Shown: in pieces, positions 16,601-24,129 of the stretch | Layout: the number at the start of each line of letters is the position of its first letter | How positions within the stretch are numbered: the first letter of the stretch is position 1 | From: Paraburkholderia sp. SG-MS1 | Lineage (GTDB): Bacteria; Pseudomonadota; Gammaproteobacteria; Burkholderiales; Burkholderiaceae | Direction: 5' to 3' | DNA length: 47,365 nt | Assembly (NCBI RefSeq): GCF_012275575.1 | Contig: NZ_NPIH01000245.1 | Span: forward strand, 14,744-62,108 | The notes under the pieces: model-generated | Told to the model about the DNA's origin: nothing | The model's input: the letters and a program-made list of their open reading frames with translations, nothing else | Database searches by the model: none | Position numbers and translations under genes: made by a program

Positions 16601-16859
16601 CCCGCTCGATCGGCTCAAAATAGATCGCGCGTTCGTACAGGACATGCTGGAGGCGCCGGCCGACCTCGCCATCATCCGGGCGATCATCGATCTGGGCCAT
16701 GAATTAGGTCTACAGGTGGTCGCCGAGGGTGTCGAGAGCGAGCATCAGGCTCGCATCCTGCGGGATATCGGGTGCGATGAGCTGCAGGGGTTTCTTTTCT
16801 CGAAGGCGCTGTCGCCTGCTGATTTGTGGTCGTGGAGCAATGCGCGGCTGGCGGCGTGA
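13680..16859 (+). CDS. Membrane-bound PAS-GGDEF-EAL protein (cyclic di-GMP turnover)
   Basis: A 1059-residue inner-membrane protein. Layout: first membrane helix at about residues 17-37, a long periplasmic helical sensor region, second helix around 305-327 (LGTALFLLCAILSMVYFVAQ), HAMP, two PAS-like domains (the second ends in ICTLIDITDRKKSEA), then GGDEF and EAL. The diguanylate cyclase signature is intact (GGDEF near residue 709, in RLGGDEFTVIL). The phosphodiesterase motif is EGLLRW near residue 838, with DDFGIGYSSL, KIDRAFV and AEGVESEHQ also present, so both activities are possible. The ATG at 13680 begins the membrane domain but has no clear ribosome site; an in-frame ATG at 13587 lies inside the hairpin loop. 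The neighbours suggest no specific partner. Confidence 0.9.
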   Translation: MKRNLFFRFLGRLRVGRKLLLIYLLDLSAVLYISGILIHEKYIAIDFSDKELIGNAYVAAVHDAFIDLALAGAGQPQTAARLQRTAGKLADAQRHLGANMQSAALNERVLDALAASSAPHASAATVDSGLEATRALVTRVGNQSNLILDPDLDSYYSMSLSILRYPELLADVNRIGRHLHDAGASRRAAPMSRDEMRTRYLVLEGQLDAVLQGLRSDYSEAAAANGALSGTIGPPIARMLAAIDAYRSAAGAAVDAGPDAARLAALDAAQQRVVTSIGNAWSVTGNQLERLLHERVRGLFERMWVHLGTALFLLCAILSMVYFVAQQISRPLRQLARVMDTVRRTGDHSLRANWHSQDEIGQLVQGFNDMLAQLDRERDAQKELAATARASAAQYALVEATPVPMVVTAIPGHEVLHANRPALAWLNGCTVDPWGFGLDSEVRARFFQQLSDREAVDEFEVRWKAGSEPTWAMLSARRLDFQGRDAVLTAFTPINQIKLMEQRLELWGKVFEASSEAILILDAQRRLVTANASFYRATGYRADDVAGKEPAFLFGTQEQGDIFPAIIDSVDRLSAWHGEAHVRRRAGSDYPAWLMVSAVRDRRANLSHYICTLIDITDRKKSEARIQFLAEHDVLTELPNRELFVKRLGMVLDNARRTGQRVAVLFIDLDCFKNINDSLGHHIGDNLLRSVSRRLLQGVRSNDTVSRLGGDEFTVILNGVSNATDVSRTIEDRLLPLVRQPHELGGVALPVSCSVGVALFPDDGEDIETLMQNADAAMYQAKGAGRNLVKFFAPEMAERARHRLRLEACLRTAIATHEFRLEYQPCVDALTGELVAVEGLLRWNSPQIGTVSPAQFIPIAEDTRLIIPLGARVIDEACRQIAAWDMEGAMRLRVSINLSAVQLRDPDLLETLAHSLASHRVAPERLELEITETVLMDSAEDYLTTINAIRKLGVKLSLDDFGIGYSSLSYLNRFPLDRLKIDRAFVQDMLEAPADLAIIRAIIDLGHELGLQVVAEGVESEHQARILRDIGCDELQGFLFSKALSPADLWSWSNARLAA

Positions 16860-16922
16860 GCGTGCAACTTGGGCTCAGGTAGCGCGTACCAAGACGTCAA
16901 TCGCTGAATACGCAAGACCGTA

Positions 16923-17065
16923 TCAAGCCGCAGCATCCGCCTCGGCGATATGCCGCACAATCGCCGCGTTGACGTTGTCTGCGTGCGTCAGCGGACCCAT
17001 GTGCCCCGCGCCTTCGACGACTGCGAGACGTGCTACCGGCAGCGGCATCGGCAGCCGCCCGGCAC
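16923..17065 (-). pseudogene. 3' remnant of an alpha/beta hydrolase
   Basis: On the minus strand the sequence reads RLPMPLPVARLAVVEGAGHM, GPLTHADNVNAAIV, and ends with a TGA at 16923. This is the C-terminal end of an alpha/beta hydrolase including its catalytic histidine (GAGHMGPLTH). No body of the enzyme precedes it: right at about 17066 the sequence changes to MFS transporter sequence on the opposite strand. A deletion or rearrangement joined the two remnants. Confidence 0.65.
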
Positions 17066-17910
17066 TGTCGACTGGTTCGCGCCTCGTATCGGCGCTGCCC
17101 GGATAACGGCGCTCGCAGCACTGTCCATGGGTACGGGCCTGACCGGATTCGCGCTGATCTCATCCATCAGCGCGCTCGGCCTGGCACCTGGCTTTCTGGT
17201 GAATTCCGGCTGGGGAGCATTCAGCCTTGCCGCGCCGATGACACTCGCGGAACGCACTAATGACGCGGATCGCGGATCCTGGTTCATGCGCTCCGGCACG
17301 ATCCAGATGGTCGGCATCGGCGGTTGCCCGGCGCTGGCGGGACTTGCGATTCGTTCACTGCACTGGACGGTCAACAATGTGTTCCGCGTCGTCGGTGGCT
17401 TGTGCTTCGTCGCTGCACTCATGCTGGAAATCTTTGGCCGGCTTTCGCCGCACTCGTCTACGGCACCCGTAGAGGAGCGCTGGCTGCGTAAGCTCGGCGC
17501 AGCCCCGGTAACCGTTGTGCTGGCCCGCCGGCTGCTGGGGCGGCTGGTCTTAAAGTGCATCGCGAAGCCGCTGCCAAAGTACTGCTGGGCGTGATGGTGC
17601 TCGGCATCGTGTCGATGTTCGCCGTGCCATATCACGCGATGTTCCACCCAGCCAGCGCGGTACTACTTGGGACAGGTTACGGGCTCGCCTATCCGCTTAT
17701 CCAGGTGCAGGCAGTGAACGACTCCCGGGTCTCGCACCGTCAAGCCGCGTTGACGCTGTTTGCTGTGGCGTACTTCGTCGGCGCATTCGGTTTCCCGGCG
17801 GTCGGTGGATGGGTGCTGGTTCACATGGGTAACGCTGCGCTGATCGCGCTGATTGCGGCTTGTGGCTTGTGGCTTGCGGCTTGCGGCTTGCGGCGGTGCA
17901 GCGTTCATGC
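17066..17910 (+). pseudogene. Degraded MFS transporter
   Basis: Two plus-strand frames together give the C-terminal two thirds of a major-facilitator transporter: the first from about 17075 (DWFAPRIGAARITALAALSM and several hydrophobic helices), the second from about 17555 (LLGVMVLGIVSMFAVPYHAM through VGAFGFPAVGGWVLVHMGNA). The change of frame lies near 17525-17555. The N-terminal helices are absent and the 3' end runs into a heptamer repeat. No intact start or complete fold remains, so this is a pseudogene. Specificity cannot be told. Confidence 0.75.
17855..17889 (+). repeat. Heptanucleotide tandem repeat (GYGGCTT x5)
   Basis: Five uninterrupted 7-bp units: GCGGCTT, GTGGCTT, GTGGCTT, GCGGCTT, GCGGCTT, followed by a partial GCGGCGG. 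It sits at the 3' end of the MFS remnant. A 7-bp unit shifts the reading frame with every gain or loss, so slippage here could have helped to break the gene and could vary between isolates. Confidence 0.8.
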
Positions 17911-17997
17911 TGGCAATCGTGCGCGATATACGAGGATGTGCCAGTGCGGTCTAGGGTGCATATGTTCGCACCCAGACGATCGCCGGGACGCCGTTGA

Positions 17998-19023
17998 TCA
18001 GAACTTGTGCGTCATGCCGATTATCACGCCCCTGGCATAGGCCCCAGGCACAACTGCGATACCCGAATACTGCGTGCCATCGAGCGTGTATTGCGCCTGA
18101 TTCCGATTCTGGATAAGCCCCGCGGCCGTGTACAGGATGGTCCGCTTCGAAAAAAAGTATTCGTAAAGCAGGCCGATCTGCTGCGCGTTGTTTCCTTGGC
18201 CGGATCGGTCGTGGGCATATCCATACATGACAGAGAGCACGTTGAACGGATTGAACGTATACGAAGTTGACGCCTGGTAGATGTCCACCTTGTCACTATT
18301 GTCGTCCTGACGCTCCGACTGATACGCGAGATAAAACCGCGCCGCCCCGACCTTATAAGACGCGGCTGCACGCCAAACTTTCTGCAATGACGTTCCCTCC
18401 GCATTGCTCCACCGCTCATATCCGACCGTCGCATGAAATGGCCCGTTCACGTAACGGACTACTGTGTTGTACAGTTCGAGTCCGTTGGTCGGTTTAGTGG
18501 TCGAATCACGCATCGCGACCATGAACTGCCCCGTAAGGCCCGAGAACGCCGGGGTGAAATACGCGATTGCGTTGTTCGCCCGAACCGACACGTCCTGAAA
18601 GTTATTGATAGGGGAGGCAATGCTCTTCACCCCGGACGGATCCATTTCCCCGTTCATATAGAGGTATTCTGGCTTCTTTTGCCGACCGAAACGCACCTCG
18701 CCGAAACCTCCAGATATGCCGATCCACGCGAGCCGATTGAACGCTGCGGTAGCGACGGTCGCTGCACCCGTCACGCCGGAAAAGCCCTGTTCCAACTGGA
18801 AATTGACGGCATATCCACCGCCAATATTCTCGCGTCCTTTCATGCCATACACCGTCGCAAACAGTCCGCTGGACTGCGCGCGAACCACCGAGCCGGCACC
18901 TCCGTTCTGATATTCGATACCGTTGTCCACTACGCCGTAGAGGGTCACCGACGATTGGGCATACGCGGTACTGAACATGCCTGAAGATGCGACAAGAGCT
19001 GCGAGAGTGAGTCTCTTTTTCAT
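17998..19023 (-). CDS. Outer-membrane trimeric porin (Gram-negative type)
   Basis: A 341-residue general porin of the Burkholderiales OmpC-like family. Signal peptide MKKRLTLAALVASSGMFSTA with cleavage after AYA, then the hallmark mature start QSSVTLYGVVDNGIEY, alternating beta-strand pattern, and a C-terminal phenylalanine (GMTHKF) recognised by the BAM machinery. The start at 19023 is chosen over a GTG at 19035 because AAGGTG lies at suitable spacing and the signal peptide fits. Family members pass small hydrophilic solutes. It lies alone, next to the decayed MFS gene and with 1 kb of apparently non-coding DNA upstream. Confidence 0.92.
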   Translation of the reverse strand: MKKRLTLAALVASSGMFSTAYAQSSVTLYGVVDNGIEYQNGGAGSVVRAQSSGLFATVYGMKGRENIGGGYAVNFQLEQGFSGVTGAATVATAAFNRLAWIGISGGFGEVRFGRQKKPEYLYMNGEMDPSGVKSIASPINNFQDVSVRANNAIAYFTPAFSGLTGQFMVAMRDSTTKPTNGLELYNTVVRYVNGPFHATVGYERWSNAEGTSLQKVWRAAASYKVGAARFYLAYQSERQDDNSDKVDIYQASTSYTFNPFNVLSVMYGYAHDRSGQGNNAQQIGLLYEYFFSKRTILYTAAGLIQNRNQAQYTLDGTQYSGIAVVPGAYARGVIIGMTHKF

Positions 19024-20054
19024 TTTTCTAAGCACCTTTTTTAAATGATTTGCCTATGAGTGAGCACTTTTCTCCTGATTGTTACGTGGCAAATCTCAAT
19101 CACTGAAAAGGACAAGCAATTCGACAGTCCGTTGTCGGTCTGCCAAATGAATTCCTGTTGCGATAAGGCAGGATTAAACGTTCGCCCTGCCGCGCGGCAA
19201 AACCAGACGCGCGCTTAAGAGAGCAGGCATCTCGGCTGACTACAGTCGAACGCATCGTGGATCGGGATCTGCCCTGTTCGGCTGCCGTCGATGAACCGTT
19301 GCCCGGATCGAAAGCTGACAAGCAGCCAAGGGCCACATAAGAGCATCGAGCGGCGTCACTGATACCGGTGACGCCTACCACGAGTCTTTGATGTTTAGCG
19401 GACCGTGCTTTGTGGGGGAATGAATACCGGCGATCAAGCGATCCATTGGCGTTTTACTGAACACTGTCTGTCTCCGTTGCTTTTCGTTGCGGAGGTCTTT
19501 GCTGACCGCCGTCACGGCGTGCATAGCCGATGACGAACAAAGTACTTGATTGACCATCGAAGGTCCCTGCACAAAAGCGAGGTTCGCCAGGACTTTCGGA
19601 CAACATCCAGGCGTGGACACAGGGCTACAGAGGCATCCAGTGCTCGGAGTTCATTGCGCCCTTCGGCAACCTGGCGGCGGTGAAGATTGTCCGCTAGAGT
19701 GGCGACCGGGCCAGGGACAAGGCCGCTCTTGAAGCGGTCAGGCGCTCCGATCCAATGCCGCTGGAGGTAAGCGGTCAAGCACCCGCTCGTTCACGATAAC
19801 GCTGACGCCATCCGGTATCTGATCGTGCAGTGCTGAAGGCCGGATTCCGCCCGAAGACGTCGCATGGGTCGAGTCGATGGAAGCCCGAAACATCTGGTAA
19901 GCAATCAGGCGATACGGCCAGTGTTCGCGGCTTCCCGATGCGTCCCAATGGCCGATCATTGGCCCAGCTTGCTGGTTCGTAGTGCGGCCCACGCTCGCCA
20001 TCCGTATTCTTTTCGTCGGACCACCCGTTTTCGATCAGAACCGAAGAGGAACGA
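19024..20054. other. 1.03-kb region without a recognisable gene
   Basis: Several open frames of 60-94 codons occur on both strands, but none has a good ribosome site with a recognisable protein. Stretches such as RLIAYQMFRASIDS (minus strand, near 19900) look coding-like and may be worn gene remnants. An 8-bp perfect inverted repeat is at 19352-19375. The porin promoter should be in the first 200 bp, which is AT-richer. Confidence 0.4.
19352..19375. repeat. Perfect 8-bp inverted repeat
   Basis: GGCGTCAC-TGATACCG-GTGACGCC, an 8-bp stem with an 8-base spacer and no T-run. It is about 330 bp upstream of the porin start. Could be an operator or a relic; no regulator gene is adjacent. Confidence 0.5.
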
Positions 20055-21311
20055 TTGACTAGATTGCTTCAACGAGCCATCGTATTGACCGCGATGCTGA
20101 TATCGAGCATCGGTTCGAACGTAATGGCAAGAACTTCGCAGCCGGCCAGCCCTACGGCCTTTACTCATGTCTACGAGCCGCAACGTCATCAGGCATGGCT
20201 GGAGTCTCGGCAAGACCACTCCGGGCACATGACTTCTTCCGAACGGATGATGCCCTTCTCCATCGCACCGCCCGCGGTGGTGGTTGTCGAGCGGGCAACG
20301 CTGGTCCACCTCCGCCAGGATTTCGATGAAACGTTGTTCGCTCACACGCGCTCCAGTTTCCCGGTGGAACGACTCTTTCCCTCGCAAGACCCCTCAACAA
20401 ATGATTCGCTCGCGTTCGAGGAAGACCTGGGATCTCTATCAGCAGACAACACCGCGATATCCGCCGGGATGATTGTCCTGCTATCAGTCGCGCTCGGACT
20501 AGCCGGCAACTGGGTAGCCGGCCGGCCACTGCGCAATCTGGCGACGGCCTTCCGCGAAATTGCAGGCGATTGCCATCCTTCCAACGGCATTCGGGAAACC
20601 GGCCCCGAAACATTGCGACGGCTCGCACGGACTTTCAATGAAATGCTGACGCGGCGCTGCCATGCTAGAGAGGAACAGTCGGCGACACTTGCGGCCCTCG
20701 CCACGCACCTGGAATCCCAGGCGATCCGCCTTCGTGGAACTGCGCTGCTGGTAAAAGAATGGCAGAAACGCGTTGCGCTGGTGGAGGATGTCGATCTGTT
20801 CTCACATATTGCGAGGCAGTTCATCGAAGTAACCAGGTGCTCGCCAAAGCAGGAGTCTGATCTATCGGTGGAAGCATTCATACGCGACCGGTTCATGATG
20901 ACAAGTTCACTGGACGCGGCACTCTTCAGTTGCAGATTCGGGGCAGGCGCAGAGTTCAAATTGCCGCGCACGCTTCTCGAGCGCGTCATGTCGAACCTCG
21001 TCGACAATGCACTGGAACATGGGGTCCCGCCGATCGAAATTACAACGTCGCGACTGCGTGACGAGTGGATCCTGAGCATCAGAGATCATGGTGCTGGCAT
21101 CAAACAGTCCGAGCTATCGCACGCAACTTCGACATTCGTGCGCCTGGGTCGTCCCGAAGATAGCGGTCGCCATTGGGGACTCGGTCTGGCGTTGGTCAAA
21201 AAACTCGTCGCGGACGCTGAAGGCCGACTTGTTCTGGGGAATCATTCTGGCGGAGGACTGTTTGTGCGCATGATGTTTTCGGCGCCGCGCGCGGCCAGTC
21301 GAGTTCGGTGA
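20055..21311 (+). CDS. EnvZ-like sensor histidine kinase with degenerate H-box
   Basis: A 418-residue membrane kinase. A signal/first helix lies at residues 5-24 (LQRAIVLTAMLISSIGSNVM), a second helix at about 135-155, then a HAMP-like region, a dimerisation domain and an ATPase domain. The ATPase boxes are good: SNLVDNALEHG, RDHGAGI, GLGLALVKKLV. At the place of the usual HDLRTPLTRLR the sequence is THLESQAIRLR: His218 remains but the following Asp, the Arg-Thr-Pro and one residue are lost. The downstream VEDVDLFSHIARQFIEVTR matches ordinary EnvZ-type kinases. The TTG at 20055 has GAGGA four bases upstream. No response regulator is adjacent. Likely impaired in autophosphorylation, perhaps only a phosphatase or a decaying gene. 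Confidence 0.75.
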   Translation: MTRLLQRAIVLTAMLISSIGSNVMARTSQPASPTAFTHVYEPQRHQAWLESRQDHSGHMTSSERMMPFSIAPPAVVVVERATLVHLRQDFDETLFAHTRSSFPVERLFPSQDPSTNDSLAFEEDLGSLSADNTAISAGMIVLLSVALGLAGNWVAGRPLRNLATAFREIAGDCHPSNGIRETGPETLRRLARTFNEMLTRRCHAREEQSATLAALATHLESQAIRLRGTALLVKEWQKRVALVEDVDLFSHIARQFIEVTRCSPKQESDLSVEAFIRDRFMMTSSLDAALFSCRFGAGAEFKLPRTLLERVMSNLVDNALEHGVPPIEITTSRLRDEWILSIRDHGAGIKQSELSHATSTFVRLGRPEDSGRHWGLGLALVKKLVADAEGRLVLGNHSGGGLFVRMMFSAPRAASRVR

Positions 21312-21577
21312 ACTCGCCGACTGGTAATTGCATTCAACAGCCGGTGAGACCAGGAGGCGAGTGATTCCGTCCCGACATGCGAACGCCAGGCCGTTCGCGA
21401 ACCCCATCTGCGCGTCTTCCGGCGGCAGGGGCCGGACGCGGTCGTAAAGTCCAGCGACAACGGAGATATCGGCGGGCAAAGCTCGGCGGAATTTCACGTA
21501 CGAAGCGATCTCGGCGAGGCCGAGATTGGCGTCACGTGGACCTTGGTTTCTCAAGGGTAAACCGTGAGAACGCACAA
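21312..21577. other. Gap between kinase and mobA; possible minus-strand coding remnant
   Basis: No intact gene. On the minus strand, roughly 21340-21540, a stretch reads NLGLAEIASYVKFRRALPAD and SVVAGLYDRVRPLPPEDAQM, which has coding-like composition. It runs out at both ends without a usable start, so it may be the remnant of an enzyme I cannot name. Confidence 0.3.
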
Positions 21578-21610
21578 AACTATTGAAATAGTTGGCATAC
21601 GGAGTATATT
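21578..21610 (+). promoter_or_regulatory. mobA promoter with overlapping palindromic operator
   Basis: A sigma-70-like promoter reads TTGAAA (21583-21588), 16 bp, TATATT (21605-21610). A perfect dyad AACTATT-GA-AATAGTT (21578-21593) covers the -35 box, and a second small dyad ATAC-GGA-GTAT (21597-21607) touches the -10. The layout is what one expects for repression by a MarR-family protein, here the one encoded downstream of the monooxygenase. Confidence 0.7.
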
Positions 21611-21649
21611 CCCTCCAACGCGGTACGCACCAACATGGAGGAAGACATC

Positions 21650-23545
21650 ATGCAATTTCATCTCAACGGTTTTCGTGTCGGCGACCCAGTGATCGAACCC
21701 GTCGCCGAGGACATGCACGGCCCCGAGATGCCCGACCACGTTGACGTTCTGATCGCCGGCTCGGGGCCCGCGGGGCTCGTCCTCGCCGCTCAGCTATCGA
21801 AATTCACTGGTATCACGACCCGTGTGGTCGAACGCCGGTCAGGGCCGCTCTTGATGGGCCAGGCAGACGGCGTCGCGTGCCGGACCGTTGAGATGTTCAA
21901 TGCGTTCGGCCTCGCTGAACGCTTGTTGCGCGAAGCATACTGGGTCAACGAAACTGTCTTCTGGCGTCCTGACGCCGACGAGCAAGGCGAGATCCGGCGT
22001 ACCGGACGTGTTCAGGATACCGAACCAGGGCTTTCCGAGTTTCCCCACGTCATCGTCAATCAGGCCCGTATCCAGGACTATCTGCTCGATGTGATGCGGC
22101 TGTCCGCGCGGCGGCTGGAACCGGACTACGATCTCGAAGTCGTGGCCGTGGAACGCGATGATGTCGGCGAGTACCCGGTGCGGGTTACGTTGCGCCGCAC
22201 CGATGCAACGCGGCTCGGCGAGGAAATATGCATGCGCGCCCGCTATGTCGTGGGCTGCGACGGCGCGCGCAGTCGAGTACGCGCCGCGATCGGGCAAACG
22301 TTGCGCGGCGACGCCGCCAATCACGCATGGGGCGTGATGGACGCGCTTGCCGTCACCAACTTCCCCGACATCCGGCTGAAGGTAGCCATTCAGTCCGCCC
22401 GCGAAGGCAATCTGCTCATCATTCCGCGCGAAGGTGGCCATCTCGTGCGCTTCTATGTCGACCTCGGCGACGTAACGCCTGAAAATCGTGACGCGATCAA
22501 ACAGATTACGGTTGACCGCATCATCGCGACAGCGCAACGGATTCTGCATCCCTATACCCTCGATGTGAAAGAGGTCGCATGGTTCTCGGTGTACGAAGTG
22601 GGACAGCGCCTGACCGACCGTTTCGACGATTCCATCAGCGCAGACGGCGTCGATCGTGATCCGCGCGTGTTCATCGCCGGGGACGCCTGCCATACGCATA
22701 GCGCCAAAGCGGGCCAGGGAATGAATGTCTCCATGCAGGACGGGTTCAATCTCGGCTGGAAACTGGCTGCGGTTCTTCAGGGACGCAGCAGCCCCGCTCT
22801 GTTACGCACGTATTCCGGCGAGCGCCAACCCATCGCGAAGGAGTTGATCGAGTTCGACAAGGAGTGGTCGGCGATGATGGCGGCGCCCCCCAAGGATCCA
22901 GCCCGGCCGGAAGCAGGCGCGGTCGATCCCGCTGAACTGCAAGCGTACTTCGTGCGCGCAGGCAGGTACACCGCGGGGGTCGCGACCCGCTACCGGCCCG
23001 GCATGCTCACGGGAGGGTCGAGTTATCAGGCGCTCGCGAGCGGTTTTACGATCGGTACGCGGTTCCACTCTTCACCGGTGATTCGCATCGCCGACGCCAA
23101 GCCGGTCCATCTCGGACATGCCGCGCAGGCGGATGGCCGCTGGCGCCTGTATGTTTTCGCCGATGCTAGTCAAAGAGCGTTTGAGGCGTTGTGCGACCAT
23201 CTCATCAACTCTCCCGATTCCATCTTGAGGCAAATTACGCCCACCGACACCGACCCGGACAGCGTGCTTGATCTGCGCGCGGTGCTTCAGCAAGACCATC
23301 GGGAAGTGTGTCTCGAAGAACTGCCGCGTCTGCTGCTGCCATGCAAGGGACGCCATGGGCTTATCGACTACGAGAAAGCATTTACGAGCGACGCGGCGAC
23401 TGATATCTTCGACGAGCGCGGCATCGACCGTGAGCGGGGCGCAGTGGTTGTGGTCCGCCCGGACCAGTACGTTGCTCACGTTCTCCCGTTGAACGCCTAC
23501 GCGGAGTTGAGCACCTTTCTGCGGCCCATTTTCCGAATCAATTAA
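21650..23545 (+). CDS. mobA: FAD-dependent aromatic monooxygenase, probable 3-hydroxybenzoate 4-monooxygenase
   Basis: A 631-residue flavoprotein hydroxylase of the phenol 2-monooxygenase/MobA group. It starts MQFHLNGFRVGDP, very like Comamonas MobA, with GGAGG upstream of the ATG at 21650. FAD-binding motifs: GSGPAG at residues 37-42, the DG motif in GCDGARS, and the GD motif in FIAGDACHTHSAKAGQGMN. The C-terminal thioredoxin-like domain is present (VVVRPDQYVAHVLPL). The enzyme would use NADPH and O2 to turn 3-hydroxybenzoate into 3,4-dihydroxybenzoate in the cytoplasm; a phenol or other hydroxybenzoate substrate is possible. The MarR gene just downstream repeats the mobA-mobR pairing known from Comamonas testosteroni. 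Ring-cleavage genes are not in the window. Confidence 0.85.
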   Translation: MQFHLNGFRVGDPVIEPVAEDMHGPEMPDHVDVLIAGSGPAGLVLAAQLSKFTGITTRVVERRSGPLLMGQADGVACRTVEMFNAFGLAERLLREAYWVNETVFWRPDADEQGEIRRTGRVQDTEPGLSEFPHVIVNQARIQDYLLDVMRLSARRLEPDYDLEVVAVERDDVGEYPVRVTLRRTDATRLGEEICMRARYVVGCDGARSRVRAAIGQTLRGDAANHAWGVMDALAVTNFPDIRLKVAIQSAREGNLLIIPREGGHLVRFYVDLGDVTPENRDAIKQITVDRIIATAQRILHPYTLDVKEVAWFSVYEVGQRLTDRFDDSISADGVDRDPRVFIAGDACHTHSAKAGQGMNVSMQDGFNLGWKLAAVLQGRSSPALLRTYSGERQPIAKELIEFDKEWSAMMAAPPKDPARPEAGAVDPAELQAYFVRAGRYTAGVATRYRPGMLTGGSSYQALASGFTIGTRFHSSPVIRIADAKPVHLGHAAQADGRWRLYVFADASQRAFEALCDHLINSPDSILRQITPTDTDPDSVLDLRAVLQQDHREVCLEELPRLLLPCKGRHGLIDYEKAFTSDAATDIFDERGIDRERGAVVVVRPDQYVAHVLPLNAYAELSTFLRPIFRIN

Positions 23546-23566
23546 CCTGCGCGGAACACTGCGAAA

Positions 23567-24007
23567 TTGCCAACAAAATCCGACGACCTCAGAGGGCTTG
23601 CCCGACACACGGGCAGCCTGGTACGCCGCGCTCAGCAGCGACACTTGGCGGTATGGCTTCGTGAGGTTTCGGCTGAGGTCACGAGTGTGCAATATGCGGC
23701 GCTCGTCGTCCTTCACGAGACGCCGGGCGTCAACCAGCGACAACTCGGCGACGAGCTGGACGTGGACCGTTCCACGATTGCCGATCTGGTTGCACGCATG
23801 GTGCGAAATGGCCTGATCGAGCGGCAGGACGACCCCGCCGACAAGCGCAGCTATATCCTGTTCCTGACTTCAGCAGGGAAAAAGCAGCTCGCCACTTTGC
23901 GCCCTCGCGTCGACAATGTCGATCGTATCCTCACCGCAGCGCTTTCTCCGCTGGAAAGTGCTGAGTTGCGACGACTGCTCGCAGTTTTGCTGTCGGAGCG
24001 CGCGTAA
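23567..24007 (+). CDS. mobR: MarR-family regulator, probable MobR
   Basis: A 146-residue MarR protein. The winged helix region is NQRQLGDELDVDRSTIADLV, followed by the wing RQDDPADKRSYILFLT; dimerisation helices lie at both ends. The start is a TTG at 23567, 21 bp after mobA, with only a weak ribosome site, so the product is probably made at a low level and in one transcript with mobA. In Comamonas, MobR represses mobA and is released by 3-hydroxybenzoate. The dyad over the mobA -35 box is its probable site, giving a self-limiting loop. Confidence 0.82.
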   Translation: MPTKSDDLRGLARHTGSLVRRAQQRHLAVWLREVSAEVTSVQYAALVVLHETPGVNQRQLGDELDVDRSTIADLVARMVRNGLIERQDDPADKRSYILFLTSAGKKQLATLRPRVDNVDRILTAALSPLESAELRRLLAVLLSERA

Positions 24008-24129
24008 CGTCGCGTTCCCGCACGGCCGCTCTCGCAATCTGAACGCCGTTGCGCCGAACTCGCCCGGAACGAGATCGACCAGGAGATCGCGCCCCATCCA
24101 GGCGGTCGCGATCGTCCTCGCTGCCGGGC

